Of a DNA stretch of 29,657 nucleotides, positions 15,227 to 23,172 are shown one piece after another; within the stretch, counting starts at the first letter, position 1; every line of letters begins with the position of its first letter. Under the pieces are notes generated by a model, which saw nothing but the letters and a program-made list of their open reading frames with translations, searched no databases and was not told the origin of the DNA. Source of the DNA: Lachnospiraceae bacterium (lineage in GTDB: Bacteria; Bacillota_A; Clostridia; Lachnospirales; Lachnospiraceae); contig QXWX01000083.1 in NCBI GenBank assembly GCA_009911175.1, positions 1-29,657 of the forward strand. The letters run 5' to 3'. The position numbers were made by a program, and so were the translations under genes.

Positions 15227-15305
15227 TTCATAAAATATGCTATCTTTTCGATAAGCAATAAAGTATAATGAAGTCAGTAATAAATTTAGAAATTGAGGTA
15301 AAGTT

Positions 15306-15626
15306 ATGGCATCCAGCAAAGAATATTTAGAATTTATTTTAGGTCAGTTATCTGGCTTGAATGAAATTACCTATCGAGCTATGATGGGCGAATTTGTCAT
15401 TTATTATCGTGGTAAGATTGTAGGCGGTATCTATGATGATAGATTACTTGTTAAACCAGTAAAATCAGCAATAAGTTATATGCCAACGGTTTCGTATGAG
15501 TTACCTTACGAGGGAGCAAAAGAAATGTTGTTGGTAGATGAAGTTGATAATAAAGAGTTTTTGACAGGATTGTTTAATGCTATGTATGAGGAATTGCCTA
15601 CCCCTAAATCGAAAAAGAAGAAATAA
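15306..15626 (+). CDS. TfoX/Sxy N-terminal domain protein (AT-rich cargo)
   Basis: GAGGTAAAG lies just before the ATG. The 106-residue protein is essentially one TfoX N-terminal domain: YLEFILGQLSGLNEITYRAMMGEFVIYYRGKIVGGIYDDRLLVKP, SYELPYEGAKEML and LTGLFNAMYEELP, with a lysine-rich tail. In proteobacteria TfoX/Sxy acts in competence control; stand-alone copies in Firmicutes have no settled role. It is AT-rich unlike the surrounding mobilization genes and sits 31 bp before an LspA-like gene, probably as one cargo unit. Confidence 0.85.
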   Translation: MASSKEYLEFILGQLSGLNEITYRAMMGEFVIYYRGKIVGGIYDDRLLVKPVKSAISYMPTVSYELPYEGAKEMLLVDEVDNKEFLTGLFNAMYEELPTPKSKKKK

Positions 15627-15657
15627 TAAAATAATAATTTGAGAGGAAGTGTTACTG

Positions 15658-16176
15658 ATGGAAAAGTTTAAGCCGTTTATTATACCTGTGGCATTATTGG
15701 TTTTAATTGACCAGACGGTTAAAATAGTAATTTCAAAAGTATTTATGAAATGCGAATTTGATATAATAGCCAAAGTTTTAAGATTTAATCCAGAACTAAA
15801 TACTCGTTTATCTTATGCTGGAAATTTCTTCGAATTATTATCAAGTCCGTTTGTTACCATTTTATTGAATGTGTTTGTTTTGTTCCTCTTTTTTTCAGGA
15901 TATATGCTATATCAGGCAAAAAGAGCACATATAAGTTTTTGGGTAAAAATAATAATGATTTGTGGCATATCGGGATGTTTATGTAGCTTGATTGATAAGC
16001 TGTTTTGGGGTGGAAGTTTAGATTTTTTGCAGATACCTACCCTTTTTATTTTTGATTTGAAAGACTGCTATCTTACAGTTGCAGAAGTTATATTTGTTGC
16101 TATTGGAATTTTGAATAGCAAAGAAATATCGGTTAAAGAGTATTTACATTTTTGTTGTAACAAATTTAGCTTGTAA
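15658..16176 (+). CDS. lspA: divergent signal peptidase II (LspA)-like membrane protein
   Basis: ATG 15658 follows AGAGGAAG. The 172-residue protein has four predicted membrane segments (about residues 5-25, 57-80, 94-115 and 138-155). LspA-like features are VLIDQTVKIVIS near the N terminus, the aspartate motif CSLIDKLFWGGSLDFL (family: NxxDR...G.VvDF) and FDLKDCYLTVAE (family: FNxADs), so both catalytic aspartates seem present although the surrounding residues are changed. LspA removes lipoprotein signal peptides at the membrane. A mobile, divergent copy beside TfoX could be a spare or drug-insensitive enzyme, which is speculation. Confidence 0.72.
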   Translation: MEKFKPFIIPVALLVLIDQTVKIVISKVFMKCEFDIIAKVLRFNPELNTRLSYAGNFFELLSSPFVTILLNVFVLFLFFSGYMLYQAKRAHISFWVKIIMICGISGCLCSLIDKLFWGGSLDFLQIPTLFIFDLKDCYLTVAEVIFVAIGILNSKEISVKEYLHFCCNKFSL

Positions 16177-16202
16177 ACTTCTGGTTTATTATTTCTTATA
16201 CA

Positions 16203-16298
16203 TCGGGTCAACTTGCCCCGAACTTTTACAACTAAATACCCGCCGCCCACACAGCGGCACACCGAGCAGGAAATCTGAAAAGGTCTCCTGCTTTTTTT
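16203..16298 (+). terminator. hairpin leader and intrinsic terminator upstream of the MobA/MobL relaxase
   Basis: A hairpin CGGG/CCCG around 16204-16220 is followed by CTTTTACAACTAAATACCC, the GC-rich block CGCCGCCCACACAGCGGCAC, and a terminator GCAGGA (16266-16271)/TCCTGC (16286-16291) with seven Ts (16292-16298). The parts match those at 773-873 and 4467-4538, suggesting a common regulatory leader. Confidence 0.7.
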
Positions 16299-16311
16299 CT
16301 GCCCCAAATGA

Positions 16312-16328
16312 GGTGGTAAAACGCCACC
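16312..16328 (+). other. oriT: small inverted repeat before the second relaxase, possible oriT
   Basis: GGTGG (16312-16316) and CCACC (16324-16328) flank a 7-nt loop 34 bp before the relaxase ATG, between the terminator and the gene. Inverted repeats at this position are common at MOBQ oriT sites. No nick sequence could be identified. Confidence 0.35.
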
Positions 16329-16361
16329 CCATCCACCAATTACCGAAAGGAGGGACACGAA

Positions 16362-17942
16362 ATGCCCTGTCCACACAACGAAATCACGATTGTTCAGCGC
16401 AGCCAGCGGCAGTCTGCGGTTGCCGCCGCTGCTTACCAGAGTGGCGAAAAGCTGTTCTGTGAATACGACCAGCAAGTGAAGCACTACCCAGAAAAGCGTG
16501 GTATCGTCCACAATGAAATCCTGCTCCCGGCAAATGCCCCACAGGAATATGCAGACCGCAATACCTTATGGAACGCCGCCGAAGCGGTGGAGAAGCAATG
16601 GAACTCTCAGCTTGCAAGGCGGTGGGTGCTTACCATCCCCAGAGAAATACCGCCCGACCAGTACGCTGTCCTTGTCCGGGAGTTTTGCCAGAAGCAGTTT
16701 GTTTCCAAAGGCATGATTGCTGATTTTGCTATCCATGACCCCCATCCGCCGGGACATAATCCCCACGCCCATGTCCTGCTGACCATGCGGGCAATGGACG
16801 AACATGGGAAATGGCTTCCCAAGAGCCGCAAAGTTTATGACCTTGACGAAAACGGGGAACGGATCAAACTTCCGTCTGGCAGGTGGAAAAGCCACAAGGA
16901 GGATACGGTGGACTGGAACGACCAGAAGTATTGCGAAATCTGGCGGCATGAATGGGAGGTCATCCAGAACCGCTATCTGGAAGCCAATGACCGCCCGGAG
17001 CGTGTGGACTTGCGTTCCTATGCCAGACAGGGGCTTGATATTATCCCTACTGTCCATGAGGGGGCTGCTGTCCGTCAGATGGAAAAGCGTGGTATTCAGA
17101 CGAATATCGGCAGCCTGAACCGGGAAATCAAAGCCGCCAACAATCTGATGAAGTCTATCTGGCAGCTTATCCAAAACCTCAAAGGCTGGATTACCGAGCT
17201 GGGCGAAAAACGGAAAGAGCTGCTTGCACAAAAGGCGGCGGAGGAGGCAACACTTCTTCCCAATCTGCTGATGAAGTATATGGAGATACGAAAGGAAGAA
17301 CGGAAGGACTGGACAAGGGCTGGACAGAACCGGGGGACTTCACAGGACTTAAAGGCAGTCAGCGAAGCCCTGTCCTATCTCCGGAAAAAGGGGCTTTCCA
17401 CTGTGGAGGACTTAGAAGCGTTTCTGGAATCTTCCGGGAAATCAGCCGCCGATTACCGCAGTCAGATGAAGCCAAAGGAAACCCGCAGCAAAGTGATTGA
17501 TGGGATTCTTGCCAGCCGGACAGACTGCAAGGAATGTAAGCCTGTCTATGAGAAGTACCAGAAGATATTTTTCAAGAAAACAAAGGAGAAATTCAAACAG
17601 GAACACCCGGAGGTTGCCCGATATGCGAAAGCCGCTGCCTATCTTGCCAAGCACCCGGACGATAAGGATAAAACGAAAAATGAGCTGCAACAGGAGCGGG
17701 AAACGCTTCTTAGCGAAATCGCAGAGCTGAAAGTACCGCTGACCGAGGTACAGGAGGATTTGAAGAAGCTGCGGGACATCCGCTACTGGGTACGGAAAGC
17801 CACACCCGGCACAGAGGAAAGCAAAGAGCCGCCCAAGAAGCAGCCTATCAAGGAAGTCTTGCAGGATAAGGCAGACGAGAAAAAAGCACAAAGAACCGCC
17901 CCGGCGCAGACGAAACACAGACAACAGGATATGGAACTTTAA
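16362..17942 (+). CDS. mobL: MobA/MobL-family (MOBQ) relaxase
   Basis: ATG 16362 follows AAAGGAGGG. The 526-residue protein starts with the MobA/MobL core: HNEITIVQRSQRQSAVAAAAYQSG, RGIVHNEILLP, and the metal-binding histidines in HDPHPPGHNPHAHVLLTMR (residues 125, 128, 132, 135, 137). Tyr21 of AAAYQSG or a nearby tyrosine is the likely nucleophile. From about residue 250 it is helical and coiled coil, ending in a basic tail. It nicks module B's oriT and leads its strand into a conjugative pore. It is a different relaxase family from the one at 5431, so the two modules are independent mobilizable units. Confidence 0.9.
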   Translation: MPCPHNEITIVQRSQRQSAVAAAAYQSGEKLFCEYDQQVKHYPEKRGIVHNEILLPANAPQEYADRNTLWNAAEAVEKQWNSQLARRWVLTIPREIPPDQYAVLVREFCQKQFVSKGMIADFAIHDPHPPGHNPHAHVLLTMRAMDEHGKWLPKSRKVYDLDENGERIKLPSGRWKSHKEDTVDWNDQKYCEIWRHEWEVIQNRYLEANDRPERVDLRSYARQGLDIIPTVHEGAAVRQMEKRGIQTNIGSLNREIKAANNLMKSIWQLIQNLKGWITELGEKRKELLAQKAAEEATLLPNLLMKYMEIRKEERKDWTRAGQNRGTSQDLKAVSEALSYLRKKGLSTVEDLEAFLESSGKSAADYRSQMKPKETRSKVIDGILASRTDCKECKPVYEKYQKIFFKKTKEKFKQEHPEVARYAKAAAYLAKHPDDKDKTKNELQQERETLLSEIAELKVPLTEVQEDLKKLRDIRYWVRKATPGTEESKEPPKKQPIKEVLQDKADEKKAQRTAPAQTKHRQQDMEL

Positions 17943-17945
17943 CAG

Positions 17946-17986
17946 GCACTTGCCATTTTCAAGCAGAGAATGTCAGGTGCTTTTTT
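17946..17986 (+). terminator. intrinsic terminator after the MobA/MobL relaxase
   Basis: GCACTTG (17946-17952) pairs with CAGGTGC (17974-17980), with one G-T pair, followed by six Ts. It separates the relaxase from the primase-type gene starting at 18007. Confidence 0.65.
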
Positions 17987-18006
17987 CTTTTTAAGGAGGG
18001 ATAGAT

Positions 18007-18651
18007 TTGAATTTATTTGAAGCTGTGAAGCAGTCCGTCACAACCAGACAGGCTGCGGAGCATTATGGAATCCATATAGGTCGGAACGGGATGGCTTGCT
18101 GCCCGTTCCATCACGATAAAACCCCAAGCATGAAGCTGGATAGGCGTTACCACTGCTTCGGCTGCGGTGCGGATGGGGATGTGATTGATTTTGCCGCCGC
18201 CCTGTATGGGCTGGGAAAGAAAGAAGCCGCCGTACAACTGGCACAGGACTTCGGGCTTTCCTATGAGGACTGGAAACCGCCGGGAAAGGCAAAAAAGCCC
18301 AAGCCCCGGCTGAAATCCCCGGAGGAACAGTTTCAGGAAGCAAAGAGCCGCTGCTTCCGTACCCTTGCCGATTATCTTCACTTGCTGATGGCATGGAGAA
18401 TGGACTACGCCCCGCACTCCCCGGAGGAAGCCTTTCATCCCCGGTTTGTGGAAGCCTTACAGAAGCAAGCCCATGTGGAATATCTGCTGGATGTGCTGCT
18501 GTTTGGGGAGACGGAGGAAAAAGCGGCTTTGATTACGGACTACGGAAAGGATGTGATACAGCTTGAACAGCGAATGGCAGAGCTTGCAGCCACAGACGCA
18601 GCAAGAACTAAAAAACACCATGAACGCCATGCAGCCGCCCCAGAGCATTGA
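18007..18651 (+). CDS. CHC2 zinc-finger DNA primase-type protein
   Basis: A TTG start (18007) with AAGGAGGG upstream gives 214 residues. The CHC2 zinc finger of DnaG-type primases is clear: Cys32, His35, Cys50 and Cys53 in CCPFHHDKTPSMKL...YHCFGCGADGDVIDF. The catalytic TOPRIM domain is absent, so this is a stand-alone zinc-binding primase part, typically paired with a VirE-type helicase as here. The next gene begins within its 3' end (89-bp overlap in another frame). The pair likely replicates module B after excision. Confidence 0.88.
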   Translation: MNLFEAVKQSVTTRQAAEHYGIHIGRNGMACCPFHHDKTPSMKLDRRYHCFGCGADGDVIDFAAALYGLGKKEAAVQLAQDFGLSYEDWKPPGKAKKPKPRLKSPEEQFQEAKSRCFRTLADYLHLLMAWRMDYAPHSPEEAFHPRFVEALQKQAHVEYLLDVLLFGETEEKAALITDYGKDVIQLEQRMAELAATDAARTKKHHERHAAAPEH

Positions 18652-19957
18652 GGAAATCAAGGCGGGGCTGGAAACCACCGAGAAAGGCGGCGTCCGTCAG
18701 AGTATACGGAACTGCCTGACCGTATTCCAGCGTGACCCGCTGCTTTCCGGAGCTATCGCATACAACATCCTGACCGACCGCAAAGATATTATAAAGCCCA
18801 TCGGTTTTCAAAGGGAAAGCACCGCCCTGAACGATACGGACATGAAGTATCTGCTTCTCTATCTGGAAGAAACCTACGGGCTTACCAATGAGAAAAAGAT
18901 TGATAACGCCATCGGGATTGTGGCGAATGAAAACAAGTATCATCCCATCCGGGATTATTTAAGTTCCCTTGTGTGGGACGGGAAGGAACGAATCCGCTTC
19001 TGCCTACGGCACTTTCTGGGAGCTGACGCAGATGATTACACCTATGAAGCGTTGAAGCTGTTCCTGATGGGCGCTATCTCACGAGCCTTTCAGCCGGGGT
19101 GCAAGTTTGAAATCATGCTCTGTCTGGTCGGAGGTCAGGGGGCTGGCAAGTCCACCTTCTTCCGTCTGCTGGCAGTCCGGGACGAGTGGTTCTCCGATGA
19201 TTTGCGGAAGCTGGACGATGACAATGTGTACCGTAAGCTGCAAGGTCACTGGATTATCGAAATGTCGGAAATGATGGCAACCGCCAACGCCAAGAGCATT
19301 GAGGAAATCAAGTCGTTTTTAAGCCGGCAGAAAGAGGTTTACAAGATACCCTATGAAACCCACCCGGCAGACCGCCCCCGTCAGTGCGTGTTTGGCGGCA
19401 CTTCCAATGCCCTTGACTTCCTGCCCCTTGACCGTTCCGGCAACCGCCGCTTTATCCCGGTCATGGTGTACCCGGAGCAAGCCGAGGTTCACATTTTGGA
19501 GGACGAAACTGCTTCCAGAGCCTATATCGGGCAGATGTGGGCGGAAGCGATGGAGATTTACCGAAGCGGCAGGTTCAAGCTGGCTTTCAGCCCCGCCATG
19601 CAGCGGTATCTCAAAGAACACCAGCGGGATTTTATGCCGGAGGACACCAAAGCCGGAATGATACAGGCGTATCTTGATAAGTACACCGGGAGCATGGTCT
19701 GCTCCAAGCAGCTTTACAAGGAAGCCTTGAACCATGCCTTTGACGAGCCGAAGCAATGGGAAATCCGGGAAATCAACGAGATTATGAACCAGTGCATTTC
19801 CGGCTGGCGGTACTTCCCGAACCCAAGAATGTTTTCAGAATATGGCAGACAAAAGGGCTGGGAGCGTGAAAACCCGGCAACGGACTCCGGCAACCCGTCT
19901 GAAAAAACGATGGACGGTTTTGTGGAGGTCACAGAACAGATGGAGCTTCCATTCTGA
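18563..19957 (+). CDS. virulence-associated E (VirE) family ATPase/helicase
   Basis: The TTG at 18563 begins the frame; an in-frame ATG at 18620 is an alternative. The 464-residue protein has the VirE domain: GIVANENKYHPIRDYLSSLVWDG, Walker A GGQGAGKST (about residues 190-198), WIIEMSEM and the RQCVFGGTSNALDFL...GNRRFIPV sensor block. In phages and islands these proteins act as replicative helicases with primase parts. It ends VEVTEQMELPF, the family's usual C terminus. GTTGC/GCAAC repeats cross its 3' end. Confidence 0.88.
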   Translation: MNSEWQSLQPQTQQELKNTMNAMQPPQSIEEIKAGLETTEKGGVRQSIRNCLTVFQRDPLLSGAIAYNILTDRKDIIKPIGFQRESTALNDTDMKYLLLYLEETYGLTNEKKIDNAIGIVANENKYHPIRDYLSSLVWDGKERIRFCLRHFLGADADDYTYEALKLFLMGAISRAFQPGCKFEIMLCLVGGQGAGKSTFFRLLAVRDEWFSDDLRKLDDDNVYRKLQGHWIIEMSEMMATANAKSIEEIKSFLSRQKEVYKIPYETHPADRPRQCVFGGTSNALDFLPLDRSGNRRFIPVMVYPEQAEVHILEDETASRAYIGQMWAEAMEIYRSGRFKLAFSPAMQRYLKEHQRDFMPEDTKAGMIQAYLDKYTGSMVCSKQLYKEALNHAFDEPKQWEIREINEIMNQCISGWRYFPNPRMFSEYGRQKGWERENPATDSGNPSEKTMDGFVEVTEQMELPF

Positions 19958-20152
19958 GAATGACAGCCCGTTGCACCTCCTGTTGCTATCCCGTTGCCGA
20001 GCCGGTTGCCGGGGAAAATCCCTTATTTCCGGGCTTTTCTCCCTTATAACAACCAAAACAACAGAAAAATAAAAGAAAAGTATAAATAGTAAGTAGTGCC
20101 AGATTGAGATTGTTTGCAAGGTCTTTTGAAGCCCGTTGCCGGACTTCGTTGC
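19877..20152. repeat. phased GTTGC/GCAAC repeats around the VirE stop codon
   Basis: GCAAC occurs at 19877 and 19890, and GTTGC at 19970, 19982, 19993, 20005, 20135 and 20148, mostly as CCGTTGCCG-type words. Spacing within groups is 11-13 bp, about one helical turn. The first two lie in the VirE gene and the rest in the 241-bp gap (19958-20198). Such phasing suggests a protein-binding array, perhaps a replication origin. Decay of a longer VirE tail is an alternative. Confidence 0.5.
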
Positions 20153-20198
20153 CGACACCCTCTGTCTGGCTATTTTCATGTATGGAGGATAACTGCCT

Positions 20199-20396
20199 AT
20201 GGCAAAAAACAAAACAGAGATTCATGTGACTACTGTGTTTGACGGAGAACTGGACGCCACTGATGTGTTCGTCAGCCTGATTTCCCAGAAATACGGAAAG
20301 ATAAATACGAAAGAATATCTTGCTAAAAAGAAAGATATGGGCTATAATGAAGATGAGGTTCAAAAGAGCCAGATACCGTCTGGATTGTGTGGGTAA
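20199..20396 (+). CDS. small conserved protein preceding the large serine recombinase
   Basis: TGGAGG lies nine bases before the ATG. The 65-residue protein starts MAKNKTEIHVTTVFDGELDATDVFVSLI and ends SGLCG. I recall similar short proteins directly upstream of TndX-type recombinases, but no function. Its stop codon directly abuts the recombinase ATG (TAA-ATG), so translation of the recombinase is probably coupled to it; an excision-directionality role is possible by position only. Confidence 0.7.
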   Translation: MAKNKTEIHVTTVFDGELDATDVFVSLISQKYGKINTKEYLAKKKDMGYNEDEVQKSQIPSGLCG

Positions 20397-22067
20397 ATGG
20401 CTATGATGAACGAAATGGAATACAGAACAATCGGAAAGGCACTTGCCGGGGGCTATCGTGCGGCGGTCTATTGCAGGCTGTCAAAGGACGATGACCTGCA
20501 AGGCGAAAGTGCCAGTATCGCAAACCAGCGTGATATGCTGGAAAAATACTGCGAAAAGCAGGGATGGGAGGTTGTGGCAGTCTATCAGGACGATGGCTTC
20601 ACAGGTCTTAACATGGAGCGTCCTGATTTACAGAGGATGTTGAGAGCCATTGAGCGAAGGCAAATCAACCTTGTTATCACGAAAGACCTCAGCCGACTGG
20701 GGCGGAACTATCTGCAAACCGGGCATTTGATTGAGGACTTTTTCCCAAGAAACGGTGTCCGCTATATCGCCATGAATGATGGTATCGACACCCTGCGGGA
20801 TAACAACGACATCGCCCCGTTCAAAAATATCCTGAACGAGATGTACAGCAAGGATATTTCCAAGAAAGTCCATTCCTCTTATCTTCTGAAAGCGCAGAAA
20901 GGACAGTTTACCGGGTGTCTTGCCCCGTTTGGGTATCGGAAAGACCCGGAGGACAAAAACCATCTGCTCATTGACGAGGAAACCGCCCCGATTGTGCGGC
21001 TGATTTTCGGATATGCCCTGAACGGTCATGGTCCGAACTATATCCGCAGACGGCTGGAGGAAGAAAAAATCCCCTGCCCCACATGGTGGAATCGGGAACG
21101 GGGGCTTCGCAATACCCGCACCAAATGGGAAAAGAAAGACCCGGAAAACGGGCGGTATATGTGGGACTTCTCCGTTATCAAAGACCTTTTGATGAATCCC
21201 GTCTACACCGGGGCGATTGCTTCCCAGAAAAAAGACTACCGCTTCAAAATCGGCACGATTGGGGAAAAGAAGCCGGAGGACTGGATTGTGGTGGAGGGAC
21301 AGCATGAACCGCTGATTGACCGCATGAGTTTTGACATTGTGCAGAACAAGCTGAAATCCCGCCAGCGTCCGGGGCAGACCAATGAAATCAGCCTGTTTGC
21401 CGGACTGCTAAAATGCGGCGAGTGTGGGAAGTCGCTGACGATACGCTACACAAACGCAAAACATCCCCAGCGGATATACTCCTGCAAGACCTACAATGCC
21501 TTTGGAAAGAACCACTGCACCCAGCACCGGATTGATTATGACACCCTTTACAGCCATGTGCTGCGGAAAATACGGGAATGTGCCAGAGCTGCCCTGATGG
21601 ACGGGGAAGCGGTTGCCGACCGCCTGACCAATACCTGTGAAGCCGAGCAGCGGGAACAGCGGGAAGCAATGGAACGCTCCCTTACAAGGGACGAGGAACG
21701 GATTGAGGTTCTGGACAAAATGGTAATGCGGCTTTATGAGGATATGATTGCAGGGCGTATCAGTGAGCAGAACTTCAACACCATGCTGGAAAGGACACAG
21801 ACCGAGCAGACGGAGCTTAAAACAAAAGTGTCCGAGGGCAGGAAGCGGCTGTCCGATGAAGTCCAGCTTGCCAATGACGCAAAACAATGGGTGGAAGCCA
21901 TTCAGGAATACGCCAACATCACAGAGCTGGACGCAGCCACCCTCAACCGCTTAATCAAAGAAATCGTCGTGCATGAGCGCATTGACGAAAATAAAACAAG
22001 ACACATTTCTATCGAAATTCATTTTAATCTCAAACCCATCCCGGAGGTGGAACAGGTCACTGCCTGA
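20397..22067 (+). CDS. large serine recombinase, module B
   Basis: The 556-residue protein has a resolvase domain starting AAVYCRLSKDDDLQGES with nucleophile Ser29, the motif TKDLSRLGRNYLQTG, a recombinase domain (about 170-310), a zinc ribbon (CGECGKSLT...CKTYNAFGKNHC), a coiled coil (about 420-490) and a C-terminal LNRLIKEIVVHE block. It resembles but clearly differs from the module A enzyme. There is no ribosome binding site of its own, so translation depends on the preceding ORF; ATGs at 20403 and 20406 are alternatives. Being 90 bp from the right maff2 break, it probably carried out the insertion into maff2. Confidence 0.92.
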   Translation: MAMMNEMEYRTIGKALAGGYRAAVYCRLSKDDDLQGESASIANQRDMLEKYCEKQGWEVVAVYQDDGFTGLNMERPDLQRMLRAIERRQINLVITKDLSRLGRNYLQTGHLIEDFFPRNGVRYIAMNDGIDTLRDNNDIAPFKNILNEMYSKDISKKVHSSYLLKAQKGQFTGCLAPFGYRKDPEDKNHLLIDEETAPIVRLIFGYALNGHGPNYIRRRLEEEKIPCPTWWNRERGLRNTRTKWEKKDPENGRYMWDFSVIKDLLMNPVYTGAIASQKKDYRFKIGTIGEKKPEDWIVVEGQHEPLIDRMSFDIVQNKLKSRQRPGQTNEISLFAGLLKCGECGKSLTIRYTNAKHPQRIYSCKTYNAFGKNHCTQHRIDYDTLYSHVLRKIRECARAALMDGEAVADRLTNTCEAEQREQREAMERSLTRDEERIEVLDKMVMRLYEDMIAGRISEQNFNTMLERTQTEQTELKTKVSEGRKRLSDEVQLANDAKQWVEAIQEYANITELDAATLNRLIKEIVVHERIDENKTRHISIEIHFNLKPIPEVEQVTA

Positions 22068-22158
22068 CCTGTCCCGCCGGGACGGTTCTCTTAACAACAC
22101 CATATAGATTTTTTGTACGCCGCCGCCCGCCATCGAGCAGAGTTTTTACACCTAATTG
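22068..22158. other. right end of the inserted element (attR region)
   Basis: Between the recombinase stop and the point where maff2 resumes (about 22158) lie a hairpin GTCCC/GGGAC (about 22071-22083), an AT-rich stretch and GTTTTTACACCTAATTG. The exact crossover cannot be fixed because no core clearly shared with the left junction (around 1048-1060) was found. Confidence 0.6.
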
Positions 22159-22190
22159 GGGATAAAACAGCTTATGGCGGGCGGCGGCGT
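22117..22190. repeat. 17-bp perfect inverted repeat spanning the right maff2 junction
   Basis: ACGCCGCCGCCCGCCAT (22117-22133), in the element's end, is the exact complement of ATGGCGGGCGGCGGCGT (22174-22190), inside the maff2 coding sequence. The loop is 40 nt and contains the junction. The sequence is GC-repetitive, which raises the chance level, but a 17-bp perfect match at this spot is notable. Confidence 0.7.
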
Positions 22191-22242
22191 TGCGCTTATC
22201 GGCACAACCTTAATCCCGCTGCTTTCCGGGCTGTTCGGATAA
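22159..22242 (+). pseudogene. maff2: Maff2-family membrane protein, 3' half (split by insertion)
   Basis: Reading G-IKQLMAGGGVALIGTTLI...LLSGLFG then TAA at 22240-22242 gives the conserved second half of Maff2, with the glycine-rich turn and second membrane helix. It has no start of its own. Joined to 928-~1057 it would make a normal Maff2 of roughly 70 residues. It is followed 19 bp later by the TrbL-like gene, the usual ICE order. Confidence 0.85.
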
Positions 22243-22261
22243 TCCGGGGAGGTAGCCGCTT

Positions 22262-23131
22262 ATGGAGAGCATATTTGAAGCCATTAACGAATGGCTAAAG
22301 GAGCTTTTAATCGGGGCGATTAACGGAAACCTGTCAAATATGTTCGGGGACGTGAACGAGAAAGTCGGCACGATAGCGGCGCAGGCAGGGCAGACCCCGC
22401 AGGGGTGGAATGGCGGCGTGTTTTCCATGATACAGAACCTTTCACAGACCGTCATTCTCCCCATTGCGGGGCTTGTCATTACTTATGTGCTATGCGTGGA
22501 ACTAATCAGCATGGTTACGGACAAGAACAGCCTGCATGACATTGACACTTTCATGTTCTTTAAGTATGTATTCAAAGCGTGGGTAGCCGTCTACCTTGTT
22601 ACCCACGTTTTTGACATTACTATGGCGGTCTTTGACGTGGGGCAGCATTTAGTCAACAGTGCGGCGGGCGTGATAAGCTCCGACACCGCTATTGACGTGG
22701 AAAGCGCCCTTGCCGCAATGACCGCCAACATGGAAACAATGGAAGTCCCCGAACTGCTTTTGCTTGTAATGGAAACCGCCCTTGTTAGTATGTGCATGAA
22801 GATTATGTCCGTGCTGATTACGGTTATCCTCTACGGAAGAATGATAGAGATATATTTGACCTGCTCCGTTGCCCCTATCCCCTTTGCCACCATGACTAAC
22901 AGGGAATGGGGAAGCATTGGGAACAACTACCTCAAAGGCTTGTTCGCATTGGGCGTACAGGGCTTTTTCATCATGGTATGCGTTGGGATTTATGCCGTAC
23001 TTGTGAATGAAATGGTTATCGCTTCCAACCTGCACAGTGCCATTTTCAGCATAGCCGCCTACACCGTGATACTCTGCTTTTCCCTCTTTAAGACGGGAAG
23101 CCTTGCAAAAAGCATTTTCCACGCACATTAG
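22262..23131 (+). CDS. TrbL/VirB6-like conjugation membrane protein
   Basis: GGGGAGG precedes the ATG by about nine bases. The 289-residue protein is strongly hydrophobic with about six membrane segments (for example around residues 60-85, 100-125, 180-205, 235-260, 265-280). This is the polytopic inner-membrane channel component (TrbL/VirB6 role) of Tn1549-type ICEs. The order maff2, this gene, PrgI, VirB4 is the standard one. It is intact, but it lies downstream of the maff2 insertion and so may depend on a promoter within the insert. Confidence 0.85.
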   Translation: MESIFEAINEWLKELLIGAINGNLSNMFGDVNEKVGTIAAQAGQTPQGWNGGVFSMIQNLSQTVILPIAGLVITYVLCVELISMVTDKNSLHDIDTFMFFKYVFKAWVAVYLVTHVFDITMAVFDVGQHLVNSAAGVISSDTAIDVESALAAMTANMETMEVPELLLLVMETALVSMCMKIMSVLITVILYGRMIEIYLTCSVAPIPFATMTNREWGSIGNNYLKGLFALGVQGFFIMVCVGIYAVLVNEMVIASNLHSAIFSIAAYTVILCFSLFKTGSLAKSIFHAH

Positions 23132-23172
23132 ATTTCAGACAACGCCCCATGCGGGCAGAAAGGAGGTTATCA

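Noticed and set aside
14978..15268. A 96-residue open frame over the inverted repeat and structured element
   Set aside because: It covers the repeat arm and the structured copy, whose conservation is at the structural level; the other copy is not open in a matching frame.
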